Below, one piece after another: positions 62,996-64,000 of a DNA stretch of 64,000 nt. The notes under the pieces are model-generated. The model was not told where the DNA came from, searched no databases, and saw nothing but the letters and a program-made list of their open reading frames with translations. Each line of letters begins with the position of its first letter. Position 1 is the stretch's first letter. Location of the stretch: contig OW388297.1 of NCBI GenBank assembly GCA_936450465.1, positions 57,404,989-57,468,988 of the forward strand. The letters run 5' to 3'. The translations under genes were made by a program, and so were the position numbers. The stretch comes from Gibbula magus. Lineage: Eukaryota; Mollusca; Gastropoda; Trochida; Trochidae.

Positions 62996-63868
62996 AAAAA
63001 AAAATCTGAAAAAATCAAAAGGCACCACTTCAGTTAGTGGGTAAGTGGCTGCCACACACATGCAAAGTTTCAGGAAGAAATGATGAACGGTTTTGGAGCT
63101 GTGCTCCGGAAACGAACCTGTCTCAGAACAAAGTCCAAATTCAACAAGTTTCTATGGAAACGGGAAAAAAAATTCAGAAATCTGAAAATATCAAAAGGCA
63201 CCACTTCAGTTGGTGGGTAACACACATGCAAAGTTTCAGGAAGATATGATGAACGGTTTTGGAGCTGTGCACCGGAAACGAACCTGTCTCTGAACAAAGT
63301 CCAACTTCAACATGTTTCTATGGAAACGACCAAAATAAAATTTTCAGAAATCTGAAAATATCAAAAGGCACCACTTCAGTTGGTGGGTAATACAAATGGA
63401 AAGTTTCAGAAAGATATCATGAACGGTTTTGGAGCTGTGCACCGGAAACGAACCTGTCTCTGAACAAAGTCCAACTTCAACATGTTTCTATGGAAACGAC
63501 CAAAATAAAATTTTCAGAAATCTGAAAATATCAAAAGGCACCACTTCAGTTGGTGGGTAATACAAATGGAAAGTTTCAGAAAGATATCATGAACGGTTTT
63601 GGAGCTGTGCACCGGAAACGAACCTGTCTCTGAACAAAGTCCAACTTCAACATGTTTCTATGGAAACGACCAAAATAAAATTTTCAGAAATCTGAAAATA
63701 TCAAAAGGCACCACTTCAGTTGGTGGGTAATACAAATGGAAAGTTTCAGAAAGATATCATGAACGGTTTTCGAGTTCTGCTCCGGAAACGAAATGATTAC
63801 AGACGGACGGACGGACAGACGGACGGGCGATGACTATATCCCACGGTATTACATACCGGTGGGATAAC
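62996..63868 (-). mobile_element. HINE-like family F head and core
   Basis: On the minus strand the head is TTATCCCACCGGTATGTAAT + ACCGTGGGATATAG, a hairpin, then GCCCGTCCGTCTGTCCGTCC. Five ~172-bp core units follow, each with CACTTCAGTTGGTGGGTAAT, AACGGTTTTGGAGCTGTGCA and ATGTTTCTATGGAAACG (plus-strand notation). Three central units are nearly identical, suggesting recent expansion. The last 130 bp of the window show nothing further. Confidence 0.7.
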
Positions 63869-64000
63869 AAATGAATCGTAATTTAACCATATGCTATCCT
63901 TGTAAATAGTAACGTTTTAATAACTATTCATAGGTAATGTGGCAAAATAGTAAGCAACGAATCGTTGTTTAATCATATGATGTTCTTTTAATGGTAATGT

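Overview
The window is eukaryotic and AT-rich. It holds split genes with GT-AG introns, several retrotransposon families, tRNA-like SINE heads and long minisatellites. A gasdermin E-type gene, tandem C-type lectin domains, a DIRS retrotransposon and many 'pearl'/HINE-like elements ((CCGT)n microsatellite beside tandem core repeats, described from bivalves) together suggest a mollusc. No species is claimed.

Two host genes can be assembled by hand. On the minus strand, a secreted C-type lectin starts at 14420 with a signal-peptide exon. It continues through three exons of a complete C-type lectin domain (11407-11247, 1675-1536, 1030-909) and the first exon of a second domain (493-397), then runs off the left edge. 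On the plus strand, a complete seven-exon gasdermin E-like gene (19434-44956, 481 codons, all phases compatible) carries a DEVD caspase-3/7 consensus at residues 264-267, where GSDME-type proteins have their activating linker. The genes are divergent, about 5 kb apart, and both belong to families used in innate defence.

The rest is mostly mobile DNA. Lectin intron 2 holds an 8.3-kb DIRS-type tyrosine-recombinase retrotransposon (2080-10411) with non-identical inverted terminal repeats and an internal complementary region. An apparently exact 2,234-bp internal tandem duplication has scrambled its RT/RNase H and recombinase frames. Gasdermin intron 1 holds two related TIR transposon remnants (zinc finger; DDE integrase). 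Intron 2 holds a pearl-like element split by a LINE. Intron 3 (13.6 kb) holds TTAA-flanked MITE copy 1, a tRNA-headed SINE, a 5'-truncated CR1/L2-like LINE with a 777-codon open frame, and a 4-kb array of a 45-bp minisatellite.

From 45 to 64 kb I see no host gene. That stretch is a mosaic of HINE/pearl-like families, a LINE 3' end, MITEs, SINEs and a 30-bp minisatellite. Several of the pearl-like families share one end architecture: a C-rich 5' hairpin, (CCGT)n, tandem core, and a 3' palindrome ending in CTTGTT or CTAGTT.
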